Assembly: GCF_027579695.1 (NCBI RefSeq) | Contig: NC_083575.1 | Location: 66,749,154-66,813,153, forward strand | From: Neoarius graeffei | Lineage: Eukaryota; Chordata; Actinopteri; Siluriformes; Ariidae | Direction: 5' to 3' | Length of the DNA: 64,000 nucleotides | Shown: piece after piece, positions 43,301-55,300 of the stretch | Numbering within the stretch: the first letter of the stretch is position 1 | Layout: every line of letters starts with the position of its first letter | Translations under genes and position numbers: made by a program | Notes under the pieces: generated by a model | What the model saw: the letters and a program-made list of their open reading frames with translations, nothing else | The model's database searches: none | Told to the model about the DNA's origin: nothing

Positions 43301-46300
43301 TTTGTCCATCATCATACGTCTTATCTGTTGGGTGTCTATGCCCAGCAGATTTTCCCATTTCGTCCATTTGTAACCATTTTTGTCAAACAGGAGCTGCTTT
43401 TGCACTTGGTTATTGCCCATCCGGCAAACGTGAGCAATATATTTTAGTTGTTGTACGTAGCAGGCAGGGTTTTTTCTAGAAAAATTTAGCATGAGGGCGC
43501 TCACCATGGCGAGGGGAGCAAAGCGGGGGGGGGGGGGGGGGGGGGGGAGATGGTGCCGGTTGTCCCCCCCCCCCCCCCCTCCCCGTCGTGCAAAGCCTTT
43601 GAAAAATGCTCCAATGGGACATTCTGAGGCTATCTGAGAGGGGAATTGTAACAAATTGTCTGTCAACATTGAAAAAGAAAGAAGTAATCTTCTTCTGCCC
43701 CGGACAGTCTTTGGCTTTCTTCCGCTTCGTGCCGCGGGATGACATCATTAAATGCCCAAGTGTCAACAAAAACAACTCGCGAACTACTTCTGTCAAAAGC
43801 TCCCGCGCCGGTGGGTGAAAGTTCATTCAGTCTCGAGAAATCTCGCTCTACAAGTCAGCTGACCTTGTCAGTAACCCATGTCAAATCTCGCGAGAGCAGC
43901 CGCGACAAGTAAACAACATGGCGCTTCAGTCTGGAAAACGCCAATTCAGATTGTTTTTGCACCGTCTGGTGGTGTATCTACTATGATTGGAACATTTTTG
44001 GAGCAATTATAAAGTATTTGATGATCAGACACATTGTCACGTAGTGTTGCTGGGATGTTTTCACGGAGTCGGTAAGGGGGCGCACGCCGAGAGTAAGAGG
44101 GCGCAGCGCCCCTGTTCCCCCGTTTAGACGAAAGCCTGGCAGGATAGTTTTATATCCTGGGTTCCTGTCAGTTTCCAGAGGTCAGCATTGGACAGCTTGT
44201 AGCTCCAGTCTATATCTTCATTTGTAGTGTTCTTTTGGTCAGGGGCATTCTTTCGTTTATATCCACCTTTAATCATTTTCCTTAGGAAGCCGTGCCACAC
44301 TACCTCAATTTTGTGAATTTCACTGGATGATAGTTGCCATGCCTGTGTGCTGTACAGGAGGCGAGATCGAACGCATGCCACTAGGAACTTTATACGGGTT
44401 TTTAGTAGTATTCGGTGGTCGGTTAGAATGTGTTTCAGTTCATTCCATTTCATGAATGCAGCACTTATCCTAGCATGCAGGAAGTGTGAGGATTCATCAC
44501 AGTTGCTGACATTATAACCAAGATATTTAAAGGTGCGGACGTTTTTAATATTAGTGCCGCCAAGGGAAATGATACTTGGTTTACATTTGATATCCTCATT
44601 GACGTTAAAAGCCATTGTTTCTGTTTTGACATATGATATTTGTAAACCAAAGCGGGTGTAGGTCTTATCATACAACTGAAGAATATTCTGAAGCTCCTCG
44701 ATGGATCCAGCGAGTATGGCCTGATCATCTGCGTATAGAATCTCTGTTATGCAACCCTCTCCTGATGCTCGTGCTTTCGTACGCATTTCTCTTGTGGATA
44801 CCTCATTTGGAATGCAATATCTGAACTTGAAGCCTGTATCTGGGTACAGTTTTGATATCTCATGCTGTGCAATCCTGACAACAAAGTCCATATAGATATT
44901 AAAAACTGATGGCGATTCTAGGGCACCTTGTCTTGCAGTGAATGTTTGTTTTCATGCCGCCGAGCTATTTTTATGTATTTTATTTTTTAAAAGGACTTGT
45001 CTGTAGGTGTGTGTGTTTTATGTTTACAACACATAGGTCTACATTAGCGCACACGCGCTTGTGTGGTTATCTCTGGCCATGCCCCTGCGTGAAAGTTACG
45101 CAGTATCACTGTCCTGTCCGTGGTAATAATCAGAACTGGCTCTGTAATGATAATGCGCGTGTTCTTCTCTCCCTCTGTGGTCGGATGTGTTGAGCGATGT
45201 GAGCGTGGGCCTTGCGCAGCTACGCTGAGCCAAACGTAACCTATCGTAGGCTTCTAGGCTAATTACGTGCTTACACTGTAAATGCTTGACACATATTGCA
45301 AATAAAATAAGAGTGTTTTCCTGGCCAACGGTAAGGGTAGGGCTGACAGGTAGCCTATGAGGGGCCTAGCCCCTGGGCCACGGGTATTGATAAAGCGCCC
45401 CTGCAGACATGGAGGAGACCAAGGAACCTGTGGTGGACGACCCTGCAGAAAATGCAATTTCTTCCAGTAATGAAGTGCACCCCTGGCCCTACATACGTGA
45501 TCACTTCAGCTTCGTAGAGAAAAGGGGTGACAGTTTCATTATGCAATGCAGATTATGTGTGCCCAAGAAGACAACCATTGCGGCATACAAAAATTCGACG
45601 TCTAATCTGCGCAAGCATGTTGAGGTAAGTATTGTCATCATAATCACGGGCGCAGATAGAGGGTGGGACGGGTGGGATTCGTCCCACCCAGATTTAAATT
45701 CACTTCGTTCGGTCCCCCCCACTTATAGGGAGGAAAAAACGTCTATGCTGTCTTTCTTTGCATAAGGCAAACCTCACGGAAAAATCAAAAGACTAATTAC
45801 CATTCGGTTTATTGAGGTGCACAGCAGTACATACATAGTTGCAACAACTCACATAAAACAAAACAAAGACTGATATTCGGTTGGTTGAGCTGCGCAGACT
45901 GCACAGGTTGCGAGCTCGAGCTTGGTTGCTATGGTTACCCACAACAAGTTTGACAGGCATATCGGGGTTGGGGTTGGTTTGCTGGCAGCTTTGTCCCCCC
46001 CAGTTTTTTGTCCCCCCCAGTTCAAAATACATATCTGCGCCCTTGATCATAATGTTTCCTTTCCATAGTAAAACCGACAATAGGCTGGTTATATTCCAAA
46101 AATAGTGGATGGCATTGCTAATGTTGAAGTAGCAACCTGTTGGTACTGTAACATAACGGTAACTAGTCTGTTATTCGGTTGGCTAATCATGCAAGAAAGT
46201 TAGCTCGCCAACCTGACGTGATCAGTCCTCCTACCATTCTACATCCAACAGGCCAGAAAGGAATACTAAGCAAAACAAATAATGTTTGAATTGAATTGTT

Positions 46301-49300
46301 TAATAACACACAGTGCACACAGGCAAGCTACGAGATTTCGGTGCAACATTTCACTTTCATATTTCATGTACAATGCTTTGTGTGTGGTCAGGGCGATGTA
46401 AACGACATGACTGTGTGTATTGACCTTTTTTGTTTGTCTCAGTTTTAATGCAGCATTATCCTAAGCATTCAATTTGATACACTTCCTTTAAATAAAACAT
46501 CTGGGTTGAGATGTACATATATCCTTGTTTCCTCTTCTTTTTCATTTTTGCACAACACAATGGAGGCAGAAAACACCCATTGTTAAAAGTAACGTTTTAC
46601 TTTTACTCAAAGTACATTTTAAATGATCTACTTTTTACTTTTACTTGAGTAGATTTTTTGTCTGGTAACTTAAGTAAAATTTCATCAGAGTAACAGTACT
46701 TGTACTTGAGTATAATATTTTAGTACTCTTTCCACCTCTGCTGAGAAATAATCCAAATTCAACTGCAATTTGAATTTACAGCCCTGATTCAAAAAAAGTT
46801 GAAACGCTTTGGAAAATGTCAATGAAAACAGAATGCAATGATTTGCAAATCATTTTCAATCTACATTCAATTGAATACAATACAAAGACAAGATATTTAA
46901 ATGTTCAAACTGAAACTTTATTGTTTTTGTAAAGATGCACCCATTCTGAATTTGATGCCTGCAGCACGTTCTACAAAAGTTGGGACAAGAGCAACAAAAG
47001 ACTGGGAAAGTTGTGGAATGTTAAACAAACAAACCTTGTATTTAAAACATTTTACAAGTAAACAGGTTAATTGGTAATTGGAAAGGCTCAGTTGTTTGCA
47101 AACAAGGATGGGTTGAGGTTCACCACCTTTACCCCTTTTGGACCAACAGGGAGCAGGTTCTTGAACCAGTTCCATTCAGGACTCTTTGAACCTTGGTGCC
47201 AGCTAGCAAACTGGCCCATGTTTTCACCAGTGTTGAATGAAACCGTTGTAATCAAGGATGCTTCGTGAACATAGGGCGTTGCACAATTCACAACAGGAGT
47301 AAACAGTAATAGCAAGATGGCAGAGCGCACTGATTACTTGTAAGCTTTTGTTCTGTTATTGCAGATATTCATTTTTGGTCCATTTTTTTCTGAGGATGTA
47401 TTATTTTCTGTTGTGTTCTCCATTGCTGTGCTCCACTTCCTCTCTAAGCTAATGACATGCCAACTGATGTCATCACGGTTTGCACTGGTAAAACCATCTA
47501 TATTTTGGCAGCTTTTCAGGTTCTGATTCAATTTATTTTTTGTCGAAATGCTCTGAATGTTTCAAAATTTGGTGCACAAATAAGAACAGAACTCGTTTGT
47601 TTGAAAAAGAGTATCTGTGAAAAACTGTGTGGGCAAATAGTTGAATAATAATGTTTTTCTCAGTGTAAAATTGCAAGGAATTTAGGGATTTCACCATTGA
47701 CAATCCATAATATCAAAAAATTCAGGGAATCTAAAGAAATCTCTGCATGTAAGGGGCAAGACTGAAAACCAGCAGTGAACACCTGTGACGTTCAAGCCCT
47801 CACGTAGCACTGCATCAAAAACTGACATGATTGTATGAAGGATATTACCTACATGGGTTCGGGAACACTCCAGAAAAACACTTTCTGTAAACACAGTTTG
47901 TCGCTGCATCCATCATACAATGCATAAGCCATACATCAACAACATCCAGAAACACCACTGAATTCTCTGGGCCCGAGCTCATCCGAGATAGACTGATGCA
48001 ATGTGAAAAAGTGTGCTGTGGTCTGACGAGTCCACATTTTAAATTGTTTTTGGAAATCATGGATGTTTTGGCCACTGGGCTAAAGAGGAAAAGGACCATC
48101 CAGATACCAGCACAAAGTTCAGAAGCCAGCCTCTGTGATGGTATGGGGGGGGTGTTAGTGCCCATGGCATGGGTAACTTGCACATCTGTGAAGGCTCCAT
48201 TAATGCTGAAACATACAAACAGGTTTTGGAGCAATATATGCTGCATCCAGATGATGTCTTTTTCAGGGATGTCCCTGTTTATTCCAGCAAAGCAATGCTA
48301 CATTCTGCATGTTACAACAGCATGGCTTTGTATTAAGAGAGTGCAGGTGCTAAACTGGCCTGCCTGCCACCCATTGAAAATGTGAGGTGCGTTATGAAGT
48401 ATAAAATACAACAACTGCGACTGTTGAACAACTGAAGTCATATACGTATCAAGCAAAAACAGGAAAGAATTTCACTTTCAAACTTCGGCAATTAGTGTCA
48501 TCAGTTTCCAAATACTTAGAGTGTTGTTAAAAGAAGAGGTGATGTAACCGTGGAAAACATACCCCATCCCAACTTTTATAGAATGTGTTGTAGGCATCAA
48601 ATTCAGAATGAGCACATGTTTACCAATAAATAAATAAATAATTTTTGGGTTTTTTAAATGAAGGATTGGGTTCGGGAACACTCCAGAAAACCAAGTTTTT
48701 ATTTATGTTTAAGCAGCATCCCAACTTTTTTGGACTTGGGGTTGTATATGGTATTGTGCACAGTGATGTACAATGGATATCAGAATGAAAATGCAAAACC
48801 CCTCTCATATTGCATTTATAATGTTTAATAGGTCTGATAATAATAAGTATGTATAATAAATGGTCTTTTCCAGGAGCAAGGTTTGGCTTACGCTGGTTCA
48901 CCCCTACACATGAAGTCAACCTTTGTGGCCATGCGACACTGGCTTCAGCAGCAGTGCTCTTTTACAAGAAAAGTAAAAGTGTTTTATTTGTAACACTTTG
49001 AAAATACACTCAGCAGTGATAAATGCTATAGCAAAGCTCTATTATTTCTCAGAAAACCCCAACTCTGTGGTGGCCTTTGAGACTCTGAGTGGAGAGCTAT
49101 TGGTGCATCAGCGCGGTGAATCACTAGTGATGGTCTTCCCTCTCAATAAACCAGAAGTTCAGGTACAGCCACTGAAATATAGAGACCCAATAAAGTATTT
49201 GGACAATGTACCCACTGGTAAACAATTTTTTAGTTTATTTCAACAATTGTGTTTGTTTCAGGAAAAAAAACTAGATAGAACTCGACGCCAACGGCGTCGA

Positions 49301-52300
49301 TGGGGATGCCTCCGCCTGGTAGACTACACGCCTTATTAAGTTGTGATTTGAGGACGGACATTTGACCTCACAGTAATCTTGACCTGTGACCTTTTAACCT
49401 CAAAATCTAATCAGTTCATGTTTGTCCCAAAGCGCACAAATGGTGAAAGTTTGGTGAAATTCCTTTCATTTGCCTTGGAGTATTGTGTTCACAAGGTTTT
49501 CGGACAGACATTTGACCTCACAGTGACCTTGATCTTAGACCTTTTGATCTCAAAATCTAATCAGTTCATGTTTGTCCCAAAGCACACAAATGGTGAAAGT
49601 TTGGTGAAATTCCTTTCATTAGCCTTTGAGATATCGTGTTCACAAGGTTTCGGGACGGACGGACGCACGCACGCATGGACGGACGGACAGACAACCCGAA
49701 AACATAATGCCTCCTGCACCTTAAGGTGGTGGAGGCATAAAAATGCACAATATCAGAACCAAGAAATAAGATCTTAAGGCTGATGCTTGATAAAACATGA
49801 ACCTACTTAGTTCATAGAGAACAACACAGTATTTCAACTCTTGGGCGAAATCCAGTGTACTTTCTTGGAACATGCTCCATAACTTATGTTATCGCTTCCC
49901 AAACTGTGGTACGGATACCCCTAGGGGTACGCGACGTGATTGTAGGGGGTACGTGGGAAGAAAAAAAATTATGCAAATAGCAACGAATATAGGCAACATA
50001 ATACAACAAATAAGCAACCTGCCAATCAGTCCCAGCACTTTACTACGCATGCACACAAAGTTAGGCTCGAAGATTCTCCCTTCAACTGAAACAGTTGTTG
50101 CTAGGCGGCCAACACGAAACTTCAGTCAGTTTAGCTGCATGTCACTTTGCTGCTATGGCAATGAAACGTCGCTGCTAATAAAGAACGAACAAACACGAAC
50201 ATGGACAAATGGCTGAAAAGAGTAAACCCCCCCCTCCACAGAGACGCCATCGGCTCCTAGGCCTACTATCGGGGATGCCCCTGTCGGTGACAGCAACCCA
50301 GATTTCTCTTTCGTGGATCAGGGTGCTAGCAGCAGTAGGGATACTGTTGCTCATCAAGCTACTAGCATGGCTTGTGCCGCTGACGGTGACTGTGAGTATG
50401 ATGACCCCCCTGACATGAGCAAGCATATGGATGCAGAAAGAACGACATGAGAAAAAAGACGCAAATATGATGAGAACTACATTTCGTTGGGGTTCACTTG
50501 TATTGGTACTGGCTCGTCTATTCAGCCACAGTGCGTTGTATGCACAAAAGTGTTATCTCACAACTCAATGAAACCGTCACTCTTGCGCAGACATCTGGAG
50601 ACGAATCACCCTCACTTGAAAAATAAACCACGGGAGTTTTTTGTAAGGGAATTACGTGGGCTTTCTACCAGTAAGAGCAGCATAAGAAAACCAGACACAA
50701 TAAACAAGAAAGGGTTAGAGGCATCTTACAGTATATGGTGAGCTACCGAGTAGCCCGGACTGGCAAGCTCCGCAATATTGTGGAGGAGTTTTTTCTACCT
50801 TCTGCCGCAGACGTGGTTGGGGTAATGTTGGGGGGAAAAAGGCAAAAAGTGTCACAGTCCATGCCTTCATCAAACAACACCGTTTCTCGGCGTATCAGTG
50901 CCATGGCTGGAGACGTTTTAAAAACAGTTACTGCTTCGCATACGAGACAGTGAATTTTATTCACTACAGCTGGATGAGTCAACGGACGTGGCCGGCCTGG
51001 CACAGCTCCTGGTATATGTCCGTTATATCCATGAAGGGTCAGTTAAGGAGGACATGCTGTTCTGTAAACCACTCGAAACAAGAACAACAGGGGAAGACAG
51101 CTTCCGTATGCTGGACACCTTTGTGACATCGAATGGACTTTTTTGGACTAAATGTGTGGGCATCTGCACAGATGGCGCAAGGGCCATGACAGGGAGGCAC
51201 AGTGGAGTGGTCACGCGCGTCCAAGCAGTTGCTCCCGACGCCACTTGGGTGCACTGCAGCATCCACAGAAAGGCTCTGGCTGCCAAGGGCATGCCTGTAA
51301 ATTTGAAGAACGTTTTGGACACAACTGTAAAAATTGTGAACTTTGTTAAAGCCAGGCCTCTGAACTCTCGCATATTTACTGCACTCTGCAATGAAATGGG
51401 CAGCGACCATACATCTCTTCTACTGCACACGGAGGTGCGCTGGTTAGCAAGGGGGAAAGTATTGACACACGTCTTTGAATTAAAGGCGTCGTGCGGTAAT
51501 TTCAGCAATCAGGCTATATCATGTGTCAAAATGTCGGGTTTGGTGGGTTATTCAAGCCCCTCGGTTTCCCGCGATCTCAGTGTCACGATGCGCCCGCTAC
51601 AAGCATTTAAAGTTGACGCGCACAGCCAAATTTAGGCAGCCAGCCGTTAACTAGGTCAACTTATGTGTGATGTCATACCAGTAACCTCCCTTGGGTGATG
51701 CTGGCCTGTCGCCATGATTTCTCTATAGCGTGCATTTACCAGAGTTGTTTACATTGCGGATTTTGTGGATTTATTCAGTTTGTGGATAGTTTTGAACACT
51801 CAAAACACTATGAAATGATGTATTAATATTCTGTGATACAAAATGCCTAATCAGTGTATTGTGTTTGGCTGTAATAACGAACACTGAACACTATTTGTGA
51901 CTGTTTTTATCAATGGATCTGATTTCAAGGTCATGGCTAGGTATTGATAGAAAAAAAATATTTTTTTAAAAACACATGTTTTAAGTGTTTCTATGTATCA
52001 ATCATTAATTTTACAAAATGATTTTCATACATTTATGTATTTGTCATATCTTTCTTTGTCACATGAAGTGTTGTCTTGATAACATATGTGGCACATAATT
52101 TTAGCAAATGGATGACAGAAGATTAATTGAAAGATTTATGCCACAGAGCTGCCTTTAACTAATAATTATCACTTATTACTGATGATTGTACGTTTACTAA
52201 ACAATACAATACAAAGCTCAATACTCCCAGCCTATAACATACTGAATATCAAGTTAAAATCAACCGCAATAAAAGGAAAATGATGAAAACTGGAATATCA

Positions 52301-55300
52301 AAGGGTCTACTGTATCAGAAGGCCCACTGCATTTCGCGAGATCGCAAGCTGTCAAGTTGCTAGAATTCAATCTTTCTAGCTATACTTTCACCCCCTACAG
52401 CTATCAGTATTACACATAATCATAGATTAAATCACACAGCATTCTAATTCAAGTGAAAATGGTCTTTAAAAATACACACAAGTAGTGATTTAGTCAGAGA
52501 AACCAACCAAAACAAGTCTTCAAGTCGCCGGTCTTCTTCATTCTCGTCTTCGTTTCTGTCGTCGTCAGAACTGTCCTCATTTTCTTCTGAAGATGAGCGC
52601 TCAGGTTCAAATCTGTAAGGCTGGATACCACCAGGACATTCAGCTGTCAAAATCTCTACTTGTGGGCCATTTTCTTCTTCTGTATCGGTAAAATCAAAGC
52701 TAATTTCCTCAGCATCGCTCCTATTTTCTGGTGTGTCTGCCATTGCAACTGCACCGAGTGGTTACTGATATGACGTCACGCAGCTGTTCCATTGACCGAG
52801 AGGGGGCGCTGCGAACACGGGAAATTTCAAGTGATGGGCATGACCAAATAAGGACCGATTACAACCGCGGGAAGCTTTTGAAAAATCTACGGTCAATTTA
52901 TTTCGAATCTCGAAAGCATTCTGGTGCAGAATAATGCGACTTTTATCGCCACTGCGTGACGCCTTTAAGAGATGAACTTAAAATGTTTTTTGTTGACCAG
53001 ACATTTCACCTGTCTGGCAATTTGCATGATGGAGAATTTCTTTCACGACTAGCTTATCTCTGTGACATTTTTTCTCGGCTGAATGAACTTAATCTTGGAT
53101 TACAGGGGCTCTCCGCAACCATCTTTAATGTGCGAGATAAAATCGAGGCAATGATCCAGAAATTGAAGCTCTGGATAGACTGTGTGGGCAAAAACAAGAC
53201 AGAGGCCTTTCCGTTCTTGCATGATTTTCTGTGTAAAAATCACCTCAGTCTGACAGACGGCATCAAGCACGACATCACAACACATCTCAGTGAGCTGGCT
53301 GCTGAGCTGCGCAGGTACTTCCCCGACAGTGACGAGTCGGACAGTTGGATTCGACATCCTTTTTCTACTGTCCCTGCTGCCCTGCCAGTATCTGAACAAG
53401 AGAACCTCATTGACATAGCATCAACAGGATCCATGAAAATTGATTTCAACCACAAGCCTCTTACAGATTTCTGGATAGGATTGTGCACAGAGTACCCTGA
53501 ACTGGCAACACGCGCTGTCAAAAAATTAATGCCCTTCGCAACTACGTATTTATGTGAGAGGGGGTTCTCATCTCTGATGAGCCTGAAAACTAAATACTGG
53601 CACAGGCTGTGTGTAGAAGACGATTTAAGGCTGAAACTTTCTCCGATTCGACCAGACATAAGGGGGCTATGTGCATCCTCTCAAGCACACCCTTCACATT
53701 AACCTGGATTTCGGTCATGTTTAATGAACTCGCTCCGGTCACGCCCCCTCTCAAACTCGACGCAGAGCTCCACAGGTTTGGTTATGTTCTTAACAGGCTA
53801 ATTAGTTCTTAGTCTTAGTTCTTGTTTCTTATTTCTCATGCCTGTTCATCTGTAGTTGTATTTAATATCTGCAAGCTAGTTAATAAAACTCTGCTCCCTA
53901 ACAGTTTCGTGTTTTTATTTCTTGTTGTGCATGGGGGGGGTACGCGGTTGGAGATGAAATGCTTCAAGGGGTACGTGATGTAAAAAAGTTTGGGAACCAC
54001 TGATGATGACATAAGTCTTATGTCATCATCTGTACCAATTTTGGAGCTAGAGATCATAGGTTGCTGAAACTAACAGGCTAGCAATTATAAATTAACAAGT
54101 TGACGATGCAACTCTGTGAATTTCACCTGGAGAAATATTACCTGATACTACCGGTCACACAGGTTCACTTTACAAATGAGTAGCATGTGTTCCATACAAA
54201 AATAAACTTTACTGAAACAGATCATGATCAGTAGGCAATAAAAGCATATGGCTATAAGAGTCAAGAAGTTGGTATGATGGAATAAAAATTATAATAAAAA
54301 AAAACAAAAAAAAAACCACACTCATGTCGAAGGCTATGACAGTACTAAGTAGGAATACAGGTTAAATTATTATTATTATTATTATTATTATTATGGCAGG
54401 GCAGAGGCTTACCAGTGGGGAGGCACACTGCTGGGAGGGAATGTGCCAGAAGACACCCCACACACACACCCACACACACACGCGCACACAGCGCAGTGCA
54501 GCTGATGGTACACAACACCCAGTGACACCCAGATTCCACTACCTTCAGTACTCTGCTGCAAAACAAAGTGCCAATTAATAGTAATAATTATCCCATTTGC
54601 ATAAATGGCCCCACCTACAAGTGAGCATACAAAACCGCATGAGCTCCAACACTTACCTGTACACTGTGCCGCAGTGACTATACCAGAAGGCTGTGAAAAT
54701 TTCTGGCAAATGGAAGGACAGTAAGCTGCATGGTTGTTTTTCATTGCTCATCTGCACTATTGGCTCCCTGAAATGTTGCTAAAGTCTCCAAATTGGTAAC
54801 ACTGATTCAGTTTTCTCGTCTCATCTTGTCTTCTTTCGCTTATCCGGGGCCGGGTCACGGAGGCAGCAGTCTGAGCATGGAAGCCCAAACTTCCCTTTCC
54901 CCAGACACCTCGGCCAGCTCCTCGGGAAGAACACCGAGGTGTTCCCAGGCCAGCCGAGAGACATTCAGTTTTTTTTATATCAAAATAAATAATTTGTGCA
55001 CCAAATTTTTTTGGGGGGTGTGGCAGCAGGGGCGTGGTCAAGCATCAGTCTGTGAATGGAGGGCAGAGTCAGGGAAGGTAAGTGGCAGAATCACTGCACC
55101 TGACATGAATTAACCTGTGTTTGTGTGTCTCCCCCAGTGACCGTACCCTATAAAAAGGAGAGAGAGAGCAGAGAAAGGGAGCTCTCCCCAACCTGGACAC
55201 TTGTGTGCGTGTGTGCATGTGTGTGGGCGAGCAAAGTAAGCCGCTGAAAAGCGCAAAAATAAAAAAGTGTTTGTAAGAACTCAGTTCTGGCCTGCTGTGC

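Larger units (their letters stand above)
43198..44950 (-). mobile_element. RTE-like LINE, 5'-truncated, split by a DNA element
   Basis: The minus-strand element ends in an (ATG)n tail ((CAT)n at 43206-43226 on the + strand), typical of RTE-clade LINEs. Flanking copies TTTCATGTGGCCGCCGAGC (43176-43196) and TTTTCATGCCGCCGAGC (about 44950-44968) look like a target duplication with a 3-bp difference. RT starts inside the palm region, so it is 5'-truncated. Confidence 0.75.
41934..45403 (+). mobile_element. hAT transposon (hAT5b) inserted at the hAT5 start codon
   Basis: Ends CACCGGCACTTTA and TAAAGCGCCCCTG are flanked by a perfect 8-bp duplication CAGACATG (41926-41933 and 45404-45411). Subterminal GCCCCTGGGCCA is present on both sides. 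The target is the start of the hAT5 transposase frame (ATGGCAGACATG). It encodes a ZMYM1-like first exon and contains an RTE-like LINE. Confidence 0.92.
41642..46740 (+). mobile_element. hAT transposon (hAT5) with several nested elements
   Basis: Ends CAGAGGTGGAAAGTAAC and TACTCTTTCCACCTCTG are flanked by a perfect 8-bp duplication CTGAGAAA (41634-41641 and 46741-46748). Both subterminal regions are rich in TACTTGAGTA / TTTTACTTTTACT motifs typical of this fish hAT family. It contains hAT5b (41934-45403) and a 401-bp hAT (45645-46045). Only a first transposase exon survives. Confidence 0.93.
51484..52964. mobile_element. Kolobok-like TTAA element carrying P2X7-like and THAP-like fragments
   Basis: Ends AGGCGTCGTGCGG and (reverse complement of the right end) AGGCGTCACGCAG are flanked by TTAA on both sides (51480-51483 and 52965-52968). 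Excising it with one TTAA rejoins the hAT6 frame exactly (VFEL | RDELKMFF). TTAA targets occur in the piggyBac and Kolobok superfamilies; a THAP-like start on the + strand favours Kolobok. 1481 bp, no full transposase. Confidence 0.7.
49890..54002 (+). mobile_element. hAT transposon (hAT6, ZBED5-type) interrupted by a TTAA element
   Basis: The right end AGTTTGGGAACCACTG matches the common hAT terminus CAGTGGTTCCCAAACT. The left end is decayed (TATCGCTTCCCAAACT). CTAGGGGTACGCG on the left and AAGGGGTACGTG on the right are matching subterminal motifs. A 7-of-8 duplication may exist (ACTTATGT at 49882 and TCTTATGT at 54016), but the right copy is displaced by a 14-bp palindromic arm. The transposase is broken. 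Confidence 0.8.

Noticed and set aside
43117..43826. Overlapping open frames on both strands with poly-Gly/Pro
   Set aside because: They arise from the G19 and C14 homopolymers in a non-coding DNA element.
47845..48246. 133-residue minus-strand open frame in the mariner relic
   Set aside because: The + strand of the same segment shows transposase remnants. The antisense frame has no recognisable domain.
49163..49220. Extra PBLD exon ([12 protein letters not shown] reading)
   Set aside because: Exon 4 ends at a good donor in phase 0, and the next family segment matches the micro-exon at 62317-62346. This stretch has no family similarity.
52444..52743. P2RX7 receptor gene
   Set aside because: Only an acidic lead-in with the QPYRFEP motif is present. 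There are no transmembrane or ATP-binding ectodomain sequences.
50487..53702. Domesticated ZBED5 gene
   Set aside because: Stops, frame shift, an inserted TTAA element and flanking hAT ends show an ordinary decayed transposon.
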